DNA from: Rhizobium sp. PP-CC-3A-592
Lineage (GTDB): Bacteria; Pseudomonadota; Alphaproteobacteria; Rhizobiales; Rhizobiaceae
Reading direction: 5' to 3'
Assembly: GCF_003217095.1 (NCBI RefSeq)
Contig: NZ_QJSR01000001.1
Coordinates: forward strand, 1 to 64,000
Length of the DNA: 64,000 nucleotides
Shown here: positions 19,524 through 27,463 of the stretch, one piece after another
How the letters are laid out: each line of letters begins with the position of its first letter
How positions within the stretch are numbered: the stretch's first letter is position 1
The notes under the pieces: model-generated
What the model was told of the DNA's origin: nothing
Databases searched by the model: none
What the model saw: the letters and a program-made list of their open reading frames with translations, nothing else
Program-made: the position numbers and the translations under genes

Positions 19524-19836
19524 GCTGCCCTTCATCCTCGCCGTCCTCGCGGGCCTGTTCGATGTCGCCGCAAACCTTGCCTCCAGCAAATCCGAAGGCT
19601 TCTCCCGCAAGGGCTGGGGTTTTCTGTCGATCCTGCTGGTGCTCGTGGCCTTCGCGCTTCTGGCGGAAGCCGTGCGCGGCATGGATCTGGCCGTTGCCTA
19701 CGGTATTCTCGGCGCGACCGGAATTTTCGGAACGGCTATCAGCGCGCGGTTGCTGTTCAAGCAGAAATTGAAGCCGATCGGCTGGGTCGGGCTGGCGCTC
19801 GTGTTCGGCGCCGTGCTCGTGCTTCACACGGCCTGA
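19510..19836 (+). CDS. mdtI: SMR exporter subunit, MdtI-like
   Basis: The partner SMR subunit, 108 residues and four helices. SEGFSRKGWGFLSILLVLVA and RGMDLAVAYGILGATGIFGT match the MdtI type. The usual first-helix glutamate is replaced by Asp18 (LAGLFDVAANLASSKS). This may be tolerated because the partner keeps its glutamate. It begins inside the last codons of mdtJ, and its 3' end overlaps the convergent dehydrogenase gene by 13 bases. Confidence 0.8.
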   Translation: MSLPELPFILAVLAGLFDVAANLASSKSEGFSRKGWGFLSILLVLVAFALLAEAVRGMDLAVAYGILGATGIFGTAISARLLFKQKLKPIGWVGLALVFGAVLVLHTA

Positions 19837-20663
19837 GGCTCTTCCGGCTTACCGCCTGGCAGCCGCGCCTTGACAGACGGCCGCTTCTTCCAGCCCGTTG
19901 CAGCATTGATGAGTGGGAAATACAGCCAATAGGGCAGGATGTTGATGAACTTCAGGACATAGGTGAAGCGCTTCGGAAAGGTGATCTCGAAGCCCGAGCC
20001 CTGAAGTCCCGCAACGATCGCGCCTGCCGCCTCTTCCGGCGAGACCAGTGCCGGCATGGGGAAGGCGTTTTCCTTGGTTGCCGGCGTATCCACGAAGCCC
20101 GGATTGACCACCTGAATGCGGATGCCCTGCTTGTCCAGATCGAACTTGAGACTTTCCGCCATATTGATCAGGGCGGCTTTCGTCGCACCATAAGCTCCGC
20201 TCGTCGGCAGACCGCCATAGCCGGTGACGGAGGAGACGACGGCGATCTGTCCCTGCCCGCGCGCCTTCATGTGGCGGATCGCGGGCAGCAGGCAATTCAC
20301 CACGCCGTTCAGGTTGACCGAAAAGGTCTCCTGAAAGTCTTCGAGATGCAGATCCTCGCCATGGACCGGCTTGAAGACACCGGCATTGAGCGCCACCAGC
20401 GCCAGCGTGCCGTGATCATATTCGATCGAAGCGATCACCCGTTCCATGTCTTCAGGATCGGTCACGTCGCCATCGAGCACGATGATGCGACCGGGACCCG
20501 TCGCCTCGCGCTGCAGGGCCACCAGCTTGTCATGGCTGCGCGCGGTAACCACCACGCCGAAGCCTTCGGCCACCAGCTTCAGGGCCAGCGCCCGACCGAT
20601 GCCCGAACTGGCACCCGTGACCCAGGCAAGACCATGTTCCGGGCGTGCGATGAAAGACGACAT
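19824..20663 (-). CDS. Short-chain dehydrogenase/reductase
   Basis: A classical SDR of 279 residues. The NAD(P) motif is TGASSGIGRALALKL (about residues 17-31) and the catalytic set is Ser (VVSSVTGYGG) with Tyr and Lys in SGAYGATKAALINMAESL. The C-terminus carries a hydrophobic segment (VLKFINILPYWLYFPLINAA), which suggests membrane association and a lipid-like substrate. GGGAG upstream of the ATG at 20663 decides the start over longer forms. It lies 99 bases downstream of chrR on the same strand and is probably co-transcribed; an SDR is also part of the RpoE regulon cluster in R. sphaeroides. Confidence 0.88.
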   Translation of the reverse strand: MSSFIARPEHGLAWVTGASSGIGRALALKLVAEGFGVVVTARSHDKLVALQREATGPGRIIVLDGDVTDPEDMERVIASIEYDHGTLALVALNAGVFKPVHGEDLHLEDFQETFSVNLNGVVNCLLPAIRHMKARGQGQIAVVSSVTGYGGLPTSGAYGATKAALINMAESLKFDLDKQGIRIQVVNPGFVDTPATKENAFPMPALVSPEEAAGAIVAGLQGSGFEITFPKRFTYVLKFINILPYWLYFPLINAATGWKKRPSVKARLPGGKPEEPQAV

Positions 20664-20762
20664 GTTCCGTTTCTCCCAGGCGCGCAATATGCCTGTTTCC
20701 AGTGATCTGGTGATGAAGTAGAGCGGCGGCGATATCCGGAAAGACGCGTTCCTTGCGGCGTT

Positions 20763-21413
20763 TCAGCCGATCAGGTCGCCAAGGCGACGGCTGAGAGAAC
20801 CACGCAATTTGACCGGTGCATCGGTCACCGCGAAAACGATACAGTGTTCGCCGCCCTCGGCGATGGGACGATGGTCCAAACTGTCGTCGGCAACCGAGAT
20901 GTCCCCCCGACCAAAGCGGCCCCTGACATCGCTGAACGCGCCGTGCAGCACCAGCGACAGCTCGAAACCCTCATGCGTATGCTCTGGAATGGCCCGGCCC
21001 GGCCGGATGCGATAGAACGAGACATCGCAGCCGTCGATCTTGCCCAGCGCATATTCTTTCAACCCGGGAAGCTTCCAGCGCCAAGGTACATCGTGCCTGT
21101 CAAAGCCGGCAAACGCCCGCAACACGCCTGGCCATGCCTCGTGATCAGCATCATGGGGCCTTGGCGCTGTGGCGAGCGATAAAGGAGAGCTGGAAAGGAT
21201 GGCAGCGATGCTGCTTTCGGGATCGGATAGGGGTGAAGGTTCGAGCGTTTCGACAAGATCTCCGGCCACTGCCTCGAATGCCGCGACCGTTTGCCGATTG
21301 ACAGATTGCAGTTCGAGATGCGCCGCAACGAGAACGCGGGCAGGCTCTGGCAGAATGCCAGCCGCGTAATGCGCCATCAGCGCATCGACCGTATCGAGTT
21401 CACTCGTCGTCAT
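20763..21413 (-). CDS. chrR: ChrR-family anti-sigma/cupin protein with a degenerate zinc site
   Basis: Resembles ChrR, which holds sigma factor RpoE inactive until singlet oxygen appears. The 216 residues have an N-terminal anti-sigma-like part (VDALMAHYAAGILPEP, then VAAHLELQSVNRQTV) and a C-terminal cupin (about 105-205) with a likely metal set, EHTHEGFELSLVLHG and DSLDHRP. Of the four zinc ligands of R. sphaeroides ChrR (His6, His31, Cys35, Cys38) only the second is kept, as His32; Asp7, Gln36 and Asn39 take the other places. No sigma factor gene adjoins it. Its own promoter has the RpoE-type pattern. Sigma binding in this variant is unproven. Confidence 0.8.
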   Translation of the reverse strand: MTTSELDTVDALMAHYAAGILPEPARVLVAAHLELQSVNRQTVAAFEAVAGDLVETLEPSPLSDPESSIAAILSSSPLSLATAPRPHDADHEAWPGVLRAFAGFDRHDVPWRWKLPGLKEYALGKIDGCDVSFYRIRPGRAIPEHTHEGFELSLVLHGAFSDVRGRFGRGDISVADDSLDHRPIAEGGEHCIVFAVTDAPVKLRGSLSRRLGDLIG

Positions 21414-21718
21414 CACACTCTGTCCACTGCCCCCTCCCGAGGGCCTCCCTTAGACGATAATGATTTCTTACGATCCTGTCTTCGCCATGGATCACCGAAT
21501 TGTGCTTTGTGCACTTCAAGACGAATATTGCGCCGGAGCGCCGCGCCGCAAAACCGTTTTCCTTGCGGCCGGCTCTTTGCAGCGGCAAAAGAAGCGAAGA
21601 CCATCCCGCGGAATTCGGCCGCGTTCTCTGCCGGCCTTGCCGCCGCCTCGCGTCCGGCTATGTTGCGCTGAAGCCCGCCAACGCTTCCATTGCGATTCTC
21701 CTTCAAGAGGTCCCACAC
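21414..21718. other. Divergent control region between chrR and cysK
   Basis: No gene is supported here; frames that run through lack ribosome-binding sites. It holds the RpoE-type promoter of chrR on the minus strand (21467-21494) and, on the plus strand, a weak sigma-70-like pair CTTGCC (21636-21641) and CTATGT (21658-21663), spacer 16, that could drive cysK. Confidence 0.55.
21467..21494 (-). promoter_or_regulatory. ECF11 (RpoE/ChrR-type) promoter of chrR
   Basis: On the minus strand TGATCC (21494-21489), exactly 18 bases, TAAG (21470-21467), about 54 bases before the chrR start codon. It is identical in both boxes and spacing to the phrB promoter at 12723-12750. The pattern matches the RpoE consensus of R. 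sphaeroides, where rpoE-chrR is itself a target. Confidence 0.75.
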
Positions 21719-22762
21719 ATGCCCGCACTGAATTCCGTTCTCGACGCCATCGGCAACACGCCTCTCATCCGCTTAAAGGCGGCGTCGGATGCGACCGGCT
21801 GCACGATTCTCGGAAAGGCCGAGTTTCTCAATCCCGGGCAGTCGGTCAAGGACCGCGCGGCGCTCTCGATCATTCGCGAAGCGGAGCGTCAGGGCACGCT
21901 GCGCCCGGGCGGCGTCATCGTCGAGGGAACGGCGGGCAATACGGGAATCGGTCTTGCCCTGGTCGCGCAGGCGCTCGGCTATCGCACCGTCATCGTCATC
22001 CCGGAAACGCAGAGCCAGGAAAAGAAGGACGCGCTGAAGCTGCTGGGGGCAGAGCTCGTCGAGGTTCCCGCCGTTCCCTACCGCAATCCGAACAATTACG
22101 TGAAGCTCTCCGGCCGCCTCGCCGAGCAGCTGGCGCGGACCGAGCCGAATGGCGCGATCTGGGCCAACCAGTTCGACAACACGGCCAACCGGGCAGCGCA
22201 TATCGAGACGACAGCGCCGGAAATCTGGCGCGACACCGACGGCAAGGTCGATGGCTTCATCTGCGCGGTCGGCTCCGGCGGAACGCTTGCCGGCGTCGCG
22301 GAGGGCCTGCGCGGATTCAATCCGGATATCAAGATCGGACTGGCGGACCCGGAAGGGGCCGCCCTTTTCAGCTACTACACCGAGGGCGAGTTCTCGGCGC
22401 CGGGCAGTTCGATCACCGAAGGCATCGGTCAGGGCCGTATCACGGCGAACCTCGAAGGGTTCACGCCGGACTATTCCTACCGCATCCCCGACACAGAAGC
22501 GGTTCCGCTGGTGTTCGACCTCATCGAAAAGGAAGGCCTTTGCCTCGGTGGTTCGTCCGGCATCAACATCGCCGGCGCGATTCGGATGGCGCGGGATCTT
22601 GGACCGGGACATACGATCGTGACGATCCTCTGCGACTATGGCAATCGCTACCAGTCGAAGCTGTTCAATCCGGATTTCCTGAAGTCTAAGGGCCTGCCGG
22701 TTCCAGACTTCCTGACCCGGCACAGCAAGATCGATGTTCCCTACGAAGCTGCAAGCGCCTGA
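21719..22762 (+). CDS. cysK: Cysteine synthase (O-acetylserine sulfhydrylase)
   Basis: PLP enzyme making cysteine from O-acetylserine and sulfide, 347 residues. The PLP lysine lies in NPGQSVKDRAALS, the substrate loop is EGTAGNTGIG, and the phosphate-binding loop is AVGSGGTLAG. The C-terminal extension (from about residue 310) is longer than in E. coli CysK, as often seen in alphaproteobacteria. A cystathionine-beta-synthase-like activity is a less likely alternative. The ATG at 21719 matches the family's start; the upstream open frame is not protein-like. alaX begins 4 bases after its stop and sseA follows, making a sulfur/cysteine-related operon. Confidence 0.9.
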   Translation: MPALNSVLDAIGNTPLIRLKAASDATGCTILGKAEFLNPGQSVKDRAALSIIREAERQGTLRPGGVIVEGTAGNTGIGLALVAQALGYRTVIVIPETQSQEKKDALKLLGAELVEVPAVPYRNPNNYVKLSGRLAEQLARTEPNGAIWANQFDNTANRAAHIETTAPEIWRDTDGKVDGFICAVGSGGTLAGVAEGLRGFNPDIKIGLADPEGAALFSYYTEGEFSAPGSSITEGIGQGRITANLEGFTPDYSYRIPDTEAVPLVFDLIEKEGLCLGGSSGINIAGAIRMARDLGPGHTIVTILCDYGNRYQSKLFNPDFLKSKGLPVPDFLTRHSKIDVPYEAASA

Positions 22763-22766
22763 CGTC

Positions 22767-23522
22767 ATGACAGTGTCCACCACGCAAAAAACCGAAGCCC
22801 TGTTTCGAGACGACTTCTATCTCTCGACCTGCGAGGGACGGGTGATCGACGTTCTCGAAGACGGCGGCATCGTGCTCGATCGCACCCCCTTCTATGCAAC
22901 ATCCGGCGGGCAGCCCGGCGATCTGGGTTTTCTGGAACGTTCCGACGGCAGCCGGATCGAGATTACCACCACACGGACGGGTGCGACCAAGGACGTGATC
23001 GTGCATGTGCCCAGCGAAGGGCAGGCACGGCTGGAGGTCGGCGAAGACATCGTGACGCATATCGACTGGCCGCGCCGCTACAAGCTGATGCGGATGCATA
23101 CGGCCTGCCATCTCCTCTCGGTCGTCTGCCCCTACCCGATCACAGGTGCAGCGGTGGGCGAGGACGAGAGCCGGGTCGATTTCGATATGAGCGAGACGAT
23201 CGACAAAGACGCGGTGACCGCAAAGATGATGGCGCTCGTTCGCGAAAATCATCCGATCACGCTGCGATGGATTACGGATGACGAGCTTCTTGCCAATCCC
23301 GACATCGTCAAGTCGAAGAACGTCCGCCCGCCTGTCGGTCTCGGCCGCGTAAGCCTCGTCTGCATCGGCGAGGACGCCGCCATCGACAGCCAGCCCTGCG
23401 GTGGCACGCATGTGTCCGAGACGCAGGAGGTCGGCGACATCCACATCGCGAAGATCGAGAAGAAGGGCAAGGAGAACCGGCGCTTCCGCATCCGTTTCGG
23501 CCCTCCAGAGACCGCCGCCTGA
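22767..23522 (+). CDS. alaX: AlaX-type alanyl-tRNA editing protein
   Basis: A free-standing editing domain that removes serine or glycine wrongly loaded on tRNA-Ala. The 251-residue protein has the AlaRS editing metal ligands: HTACH (HxxxH) in RMHTACHLLSVV and the cysteine and histidine of QPCGGTHVSET, plus FYATSGGQPGDLG at the start. It lies directly after cysK, an enzyme that uses a serine derivative. The ATG at 22767 was chosen because it directly precedes the conserved start; the frame extends into cysK. Confidence 0.9.
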   Translation: MTVSTTQKTEALFRDDFYLSTCEGRVIDVLEDGGIVLDRTPFYATSGGQPGDLGFLERSDGSRIEITTTRTGATKDVIVHVPSEGQARLEVGEDIVTHIDWPRRYKLMRMHTACHLLSVVCPYPITGAAVGEDESRVDFDMSETIDKDAVTAKMMALVRENHPITLRWITDDELLANPDIVKSKNVRPPVGLGRVSLVCIGEDAAIDSQPCGGTHVSETQEVGDIHIAKIEKKGKENRRFRIRFGPPETAA

Positions 23523-23559
23523 ACCCCTCCATCCCTGAACCGAGAACGGATTTGCCAGT

Positions 23560-24414
23560 ATGCGTGAAGACAAAAGCCCCTTCGTCGTCAGCGGCGACTG
23601 GCTACAGGAGCGTCTCGGCGGCGCTACCCTGCGGATCGTCGATGCCTCCTGGTACCTGCCGGCGCACAAGCGCGACCCGAAAGCGGAATACGCAGCCGGT
23701 CATATTCCGGGAGCGATCTTCTTCGACCACGATGCGCTGTCAGACGCGACGAGCGGGCTGCCGCACACCCTGCCGGCACCGGAGTCTTTCGACGTATCCG
23801 TCGGCGCCTTGGGCATAGCCGATACGGACACGATCGTCGTCTATGACGGTCCCGGTTTCTTCTCCGCTCCCCGCGCTTGGTGGATGTTCCGCGTGATGGG
23901 CGCAAAAGAGGTGTACGTGCTCGACGGTGGGCTCGATGGCTGGAAAAGCGAAGGCCAGCCTGTGACGACCGAGACGTCCCCTATCTCTCCGGCCGTGTTC
24001 AACTCGACCTTCGATGCGCGCGCGGTGACGTCGTTTACAGAGATGACGGAGATCGTTGGCGAGGGTAGCCGACAGATCGCGGATGCCCGCAGCCTTGGCC
24101 GGTTTTCGGGCGAGGAAGCCGAGCCCCGCGCCGGCATGCGCTCTGGCCATATGCCGGGCGCCCGCAATCTGCCGGCCGGTGGCTTTGCAGCCAATGGCCA
24201 CTTCAAGTCCCTGCCGGAGTTGCAGAAACTCGTTGCTGACGCCGGAATCGATCTCGACAAGCCTGTGGTGACCAGCTGCGGCTCCGGCATCACGGCGGCG
24301 ATCATCACGCTGGCGCTGCAATCCCTTGGACATACCGATAATACGCTCTACGATGGTTCCTGGTCGGAATGGGGGAGTCGCGCTGATACCGCGATTGCAA
24401 CCGGTAACCCTTAG
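23560..24414 (+). CDS. sseA: 3-mercaptopyruvate sulfurtransferase
   Basis: Moves sulfur from 3-mercaptopyruvate to acceptors such as cyanide or thiols. It has two rhodanese domains, about residues 10-140 and 165-280. The active-site loop is CGSGITA, the form typical of mercaptopyruvate sulfurtransferase rather than thiosulfate sulfurtransferase. RIVDASWYLPAHKRD and AAGHIPGAIFFDHDALSD mark the first domain. It follows alaX by 37 bases in the same direction. Confidence 0.93.
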   Translation: MREDKSPFVVSGDWLQERLGGATLRIVDASWYLPAHKRDPKAEYAAGHIPGAIFFDHDALSDATSGLPHTLPAPESFDVSVGALGIADTDTIVVYDGPGFFSAPRAWWMFRVMGAKEVYVLDGGLDGWKSEGQPVTTETSPISPAVFNSTFDARAVTSFTEMTEIVGEGSRQIADARSLGRFSGEEAEPRAGMRSGHMPGARNLPAGGFAANGHFKSLPELQKLVADAGIDLDKPVVTSCGSGITAAIITLALQSLGHTDNTLYDGSWSEWGSRADTAIATGNP

Positions 24415-24434
24415 ACGGGAAGAGTGGAACACGC

Positions 24435-25061
24435 ATGGAATTGGTAGACGCAGTCGCAGCAAATGGGACGGAAACCAACGCACCGGTGGATGCCGGGATC
24501 ACTCTCGTGCCGGGACAGCCGGCCACGATCCACATCACCGAGCTGGAAATGACGGCAGCGCCGAAGCAGAGCCTGCCGTTTCCGGTCAACATCCAGACGG
24601 CGCTGATGCGGGTGGTGGATATCCCGCCGGCCTATTACCGGTTCCTCTATCTGCAGGTCGGCCGCCGCTGGCATTGGGTCGATCGCCTGCGTCTTGACGA
24701 CGAGGCGCTGACTGCGGTTCTGCACGACAAACGCAATTGCGTGACCGTGCTCTATGTCAACGGCGCCCCGGCCGGCTTCTTCGAAGTCCTGCATGTGGAT
24801 GACGACACTGTCGAGTTGACGCATTTCGGTCTCTTCGAGCGTGCTCTCGGCCTCGGCCTTGGCAAGTGGTTCCTGTTGCAGGCGCTCTATGGCTGTTGGA
24901 GCTATGGCCCGAAGGTGGTCAAGGTCCAGACGAACAATCTCGACCACCCTCGCGCCATTCAGCTCTACCAGCGATTCGGCTTCTCCCCCGTCGCGACGCG
25001 GGAGGGCGAACTCGTGCCCCTGACCGAAGACGAAATGCTCGATCTCGTTCGGAAGCTCTGA
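24435..25061 (+). CDS. GNAT family N-acetyltransferase
   Basis: A 208-residue protein. The acetyl-CoA fold is visible from about residue 100: a beta strand region (TVLYVNGAPAGFFEVLHVD), LTHFGLFERALGLGLGKWFL with the pyrophosphate-binding pattern, and VKVQTNNLDHPRAIQLYQRFGF, the usual C-terminal GNAT segment. The first 40 residues are a variable extension. The substrate is unknown. It starts 20 bases after sseA and is probably in the same transcript. Confidence 0.85.
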   Translation: MELVDAVAANGTETNAPVDAGITLVPGQPATIHITELEMTAAPKQSLPFPVNIQTALMRVVDIPPAYYRFLYLQVGRRWHWVDRLRLDDEALTAVLHDKRNCVTVLYVNGAPAGFFEVLHVDDDTVELTHFGLFERALGLGLGKWFLLQALYGCWSYGPKVVKVQTNNLDHPRAIQLYQRFGFSPVATREGELVPLTEDEMLDLVRKL

Positions 25062-25137
25062 CGGCAAACCGTCCGGAAACGGGTGTCGGCAGTGCGTCTG
25101 TCTCGTCACGATCCTTGCAACCAGCAAGGAGACCATC

Positions 25138-25611
25138 ATGACGAAGATCCGCTTTACCGCCATGCCGACCGACGATGCGATGCATATCTGGAACGGCGGT
25201 GCCGACGCTTACGGCCTCACGCCGGAAGGTTTCATATCGGATGGTGACGGCAACCCGTGCCGGCATTGCCTTGAACATATCGCACGCGACGAGCCTGCCC
25301 TGCTCTTTGCCTACCGCGCCTTTCCAACGCCGCAGGCCTTTGCGGAGACAGGGCCGATCTTCCTGCATGCCGCGCCGTGCGCGCGCTCTGCCGCGGAGGA
25401 ATGCCTGCCGCCGATCTTGAGTAGTCCGGATTATATCGTGAGAGGCTATGACCACGCCGATCGGATCGTCTACGGGTCAGGCGCAGTGACGCCGACGACC
25501 GACATCATCGACCGAGCGTCGCACATTCTGGAGCGGCCGGAGATCGCCTATGTGCATGTGCGCTCGTCGCGCAACAATTGCTATCACTGCCGGATAGACC
25601 GCGCGGCCTGA
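25138..25611 (+). CDS. DUF1203 domain-containing protein
   Basis: A 157-residue soluble protein. The family pattern is clear: PCRHCLEHIARDEPALLFAYRAF, then AETGPIFLHAAPCAR, and near the end a YVHVRSSRNNCYHC segment. Two CxxC-like or paired cysteines (PCRHC and NCYHC) at opposite ends could bind a metal together. Function unknown. AAGGAG before the ATG supports the start. Convergent with the HlyU-like gene, four bases apart. Confidence 0.85.
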   Translation: MTKIRFTAMPTDDAMHIWNGGADAYGLTPEGFISDGDGNPCRHCLEHIARDEPALLFAYRAFPTPQAFAETGPIFLHAAPCARSAAEECLPPILSSPDYIVRGYDHADRIVYGSGAVTPTTDIIDRASHILERPEIAYVHVRSSRNNCYHCRIDRAA

Positions 25612-25615
25612 CGGA

Positions 25616-25930
25616 TCAGACCTGGCGGGCGGCAGCGCCGTCCGAGAACAGCGAGGGGCCGTTTTCGTCGATGATCTGGTGCGCCTTGCGTAGGGCCGCA
25701 GACGAGGCTTCGTCCATTGAGGAGAACATGTCGGCACGGATGAAGCTGCGCGACAGTTTTTGGCCGCCCACATCCTTCTCGATGACGCCGGACAGCCTGT
25801 ACTGGCTGCCCTCCTTCATCGGCGTCGCCCGGATCAGGCAATCGCCATAGGCTTCGGTCGAGCCGGAGGCGGCTTCAGGAGCGGTGTCGGACGAGGAGCG
25901 GCCGAAGAGACGGGAGAAAAACGATGCCAT
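25616..25930 (-). CDS. HlyU family protein
   Basis: A 104-residue protein. It begins MASFFSRLFGR, continues with a variable linker and then the HlyU core: RATPMKEGSQYRLSGVIEKD, SRSFIRADMFSSMDEASSAA and KAHQIIDENGPSLF. HlyU was described as a haemolysin regulator in Vibrio with a winged-helix fold, but the short rhizobial members have no established target. It lies 48 bases downstream of no same-strand gene other than ilvA's side; ilvA ends beyond its start on the same strand. Confidence 0.8.
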   Translation of the reverse strand: MASFFSRLFGRSSSDTAPEAASGSTEAYGDCLIRATPMKEGSQYRLSGVIEKDVGGQKLSRSFIRADMFSSMDEASSAALRKAHQIIDENGPSLFSDGAAARQV

Positions 25931-25978
25931 GCAAAAGATTTAGCCTCCTCTCCCGTCGTTGTCAAAGTCCGTGAACCA

Positions 25979-27232
25979 TCAGATGACGAGGTTCGACAGG
26001 ATATCGTTGTCGGTGATGTCCTGATATTTGAGGCCTGCGGCATCGAAGGCCATCGTCAGCCTTGGGAAGTTTTCCGGCCGCTTGGTTTCGATACCGATGA
26101 GGATCGAGCCGAAGTTGCGGGCAGACTTCTTCAGATATTCGAAGCGGGCAATATCGTCCTCTTCACCGAGCAGGCCGAGAAAATCTTTCAGCGCGCCAGG
26201 CCGCTGCGCCATGCGCAGAATGTAGTATTTCTTCAGCCCGAGATGCCGCATCGCCCGTTCCTTGACGTCGGGCAGGCGCTCGAAGTCGAAATTGCCGCCG
26301 GAGACGACGGCCACGATGGTCTTGCCCGCAAGCTGAGCCGCGTCCAGTTCGGCAAGCGCGGTGATGGCCAGAGCGCCTGCCGGCTCCAGCACGACACCCT
26401 CCAGATTGAGCATCTCGGTGATGGTCACGCAGATCGCATTTTCGGGCAGAAGAAGCGTCTGGCTTGCTGAGAAGTGCTTCAGGCGCTCGAAGTTCAGGTC
26501 GCCGATGCGGCCGACAGCCGCGCCGTCAACGAAGTTATCGACCTGCTCCAGCGTCACCACGGCGCCCGTTTCCAGGCTGCGCTTGAGGCTCGGCGCGCCT
26601 TCCGGCTCGCAGAAGACGAAGCCGTTCGGATCGACTTTGCCGGCGAAATAGCCGGTCATGCCGGCGGAAAGGCCGCCACCGCCGACCGGCATGATCACCA
26701 TGTCGGGCACGACGCCTTCGGGCAATTGAGTCGCCACTTCCGCGGCGACGGTCGCCTGCCCCTCGATGATATCGGCATGGTCGAAGGGCGGCACCATCAT
26801 GCCGCCGGTCGCGTCCACATGATCTCGCGCCGCCTTGTAGCACTGGTCGAAAATGTCGCCGACGAGCTTGATGGTGATGAACGGCCCGCCGAACATGCGC
26901 GTTTTGTCGATCTTCTGCTGCGGTGTCGTCACGGGCATGAACACGATGCCTTCGACGCCGAAATGGCGGCAGACGAACGCGAAGCCCTGGGCGTGATTGC
27001 CGGCGGATGCGCAGACGAAGATCCGGTCCCGCACACCGGCCGCAATGGCCTTGCGGAAGAAATTGAACGCACCGCGGATCTTGTAGGAGCGGACGGGCGA
27101 GAGATCCTCGCGCTTGAGGTAGATCTTCGCGCCGTATCGGGCGCTCAGGTGATCGTTCAGCTGCAAGGGCGTTTCGGGAAAGAGATCGCGCAGCGCCAGC
27201 GCCGCCGTGTCCACATCCTGCGTGAAGCTCAT
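25979..27232 (-). CDS. ilvA: Threonine ammonia-lyase (threonine dehydratase)
   Basis: PLP enzyme turning threonine into 2-oxobutyrate, the entry to isoleucine synthesis. The 417 residues comprise the fold II catalytic domain (PLP lysine in SYKIRGAFNFF, serine-rich loop CASAGNHAQGFAF, glycine loop PVGGGGLSAG) and a C-terminal ACT-like part (about 340-417: YYILRMAQRPGALKDFL) that senses effectors. It is the shorter single-ACT form. ATG 27232 is chosen over the adjacent ATG at 27235 because of spacing from AAGGAC. The HlyU-like gene follows on the same strand after 48 bases. Confidence 0.92.
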   Translation of the reverse strand: MSFTQDVDTAALALRDLFPETPLQLNDHLSARYGAKIYLKREDLSPVRSYKIRGAFNFFRKAIAAGVRDRIFVCASAGNHAQGFAFVCRHFGVEGIVFMPVTTPQQKIDKTRMFGGPFITIKLVGDIFDQCYKAARDHVDATGGMMVPPFDHADIIEGQATVAAEVATQLPEGVVPDMVIMPVGGGGLSAGMTGYFAGKVDPNGFVFCEPEGAPSLKRSLETGAVVTLEQVDNFVDGAAVGRIGDLNFERLKHFSASQTLLLPENAICVTITEMLNLEGVVLEPAGALAITALAELDAAQLAGKTIVAVVSGGNFDFERLPDVKERAMRHLGLKKYYILRMAQRPGALKDFLGLLGEEDDIARFEYLKKSARNFGSILIGIETKRPENFPRLTMAFDAAGLKYQDITDNDILSNLVI

Positions 27233-27463
27233 CATTCTGTCCTTGCTGTTCCCGGCGCACTCGCGATGGAATCCCGCCCGACGACACCCGTCTCTGTGAA
27301 GGATGCTATGCCACAGACCGCTTGCGGATGCCATGCGGCGGAAAGGTCGCTCGACGAGGCTTGACTCGTTCCGGCAAATTGCGAAACTTCGTGCGAGGTC
27401 AGGCGGTTATGCCGGGCGGGATCGGTTGGATGATGCCGCTGAAGCTTTGGGAGAGTGGGGGAA

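Noticed and set aside
20688-21718. ECF sigma factor gene next to chrR
   Set aside because: I looked for the roughly 180-codon sigma gene expected here on both strands; the space before chrR is 305 bases and holds no sigma-like frame.
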